In this document: piece after piece, positions 43,333-43,423 of the stretch | How positions within the stretch are numbered: the stretch's first letter is position 1 | How the letters are laid out: every line of letters begins with the position of its first letter | DNA from: Argonema antarcticum A004/B2 | GTDB taxonomy: Bacteria > Cyanobacteriota > Cyanobacteriia > Cyanobacteriales > Aerosakkonemataceae | Direction of reading: 5' to 3' | DNA length: 43,423 nucleotides | Assembly (NCBI RefSeq): GCF_023333585.1 | Contig: NZ_JAIQZN010000063.1 | Coordinates: 1 to 43,423, forward strand | Position numbers and translations under genes: made by a program | Notes under the pieces: generated by a model | What the model saw: the letters and a program-made list of their open reading frames with translations, nothing else | Databases searched by the model: none | Told to the model about the DNA's origin: nothing

Positions 43333-43423
43333 GGCTCTTCCGTACTTACTATGCTATTTGAGTAGAGGGGGAGAGTGGGGGAGTGGGAGAGGGGGAGAGT
43401 GGGAGAGGAGAAAAGAAATAAAA
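43333..43423. mobile_element. MITE-like element, copy 2 (truncated by window)
   Basis: It begins GGCTCTTCCGTACTTACTAT and runs into a GA-rich minisatellite ending GAGGAGAAAAGAAATAAAA, nearly identical to copy 1 at 11388-11512. It starts 5 bp after the ruvC stop. The right terminus is outside the window. Confidence 0.75.

Overview
The window is from a cyanobacterium, most likely a filamentous Oscillatoriales-type organism. The evidence is the many HIP1-type GCGATCGC octamers, a SecA without the C-terminal zinc motif, cyanobacterial gene types (an RppA/RppB-like two-component pair, CoaR/CoaT, a CtaA-like copper ATPase, two-domain histidine phosphatases, an AAA-WD40 protein), and gene ends full of heptameric short tandem repeats such as TTTTGAC, TTTTGGA and GGGGCTA. 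The genus is inferred, not proven.

Layout. 1-7203: heptamer array, secA, a convergent large multi-GAF protein, then pyrD. 7308-20582: a metal-homeostasis island. It holds rppA-rppB, a small exported protein, a lipoprotein preceded by a decayed 3' end of a second cusA gene, the cobalt ATPase coaT with its divergent sensor coaR, a cusB-cusA heavy-metal efflux operon, and a two-repeat DUF305 lipoprotein resembling copper-binding CopM. 20413-23229: repeat-rich spacer, holB, a small conserved gene and an FHA protein. 23441-25876: a CtaA-like copper ATPase. 26046-26471: a small membrane-peptide ORF and a membrane-protein pseudogene. 26655-28256: a CPBP-family membrane protease. 28507-30904: a frameshifted secreted-protein gene and a tandemly duplicated two-gene module (DUF5678 protein plus retropepsin-like protease). 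31162-36515: a two-domain histidine phosphatase, a dihydroorotase-like pseudoenzyme, lepB, a second dihydroorotase and a small unknown gene. 36516-37021: a decayed mobile-element region. 37022-43423: an AAA-WD40 protein, tsaE, yvcK, ruvC, and the start of a second copy of a MITE-like element.

How the genes fit together. The strongest regional signal is a direct repeat, ATGAAAT-N4-ATGAAAT (TTTCAT-N5-TTTCAT on the gene strand). It occurs five times (9503, 10388, 11537, 19487, 20565), always in the same orientation and always upstream of one minus-strand unit of the metal island. The 11-bp period is what an OmpR-type regulator such as RppA would bind, so these units look like one regulon: the sensor pair, exported proteins, RND efflux pump and periplasmic copper-binding protein. 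coaT/coaR sits inside the island but has its own MerR-type operator-promoter, so cobalt is controlled separately. The CusB-like adaptor appears to lack most of its alpha-hairpin, and a second cusA copy has been reduced to its last 57 codons.

The remaining genes are mostly housekeeping. Genome plasticity is visible throughout: MITE-like elements, a transposase remnant, duplicated gene tails, and short repeats that have entered several reading frames without breaking them.
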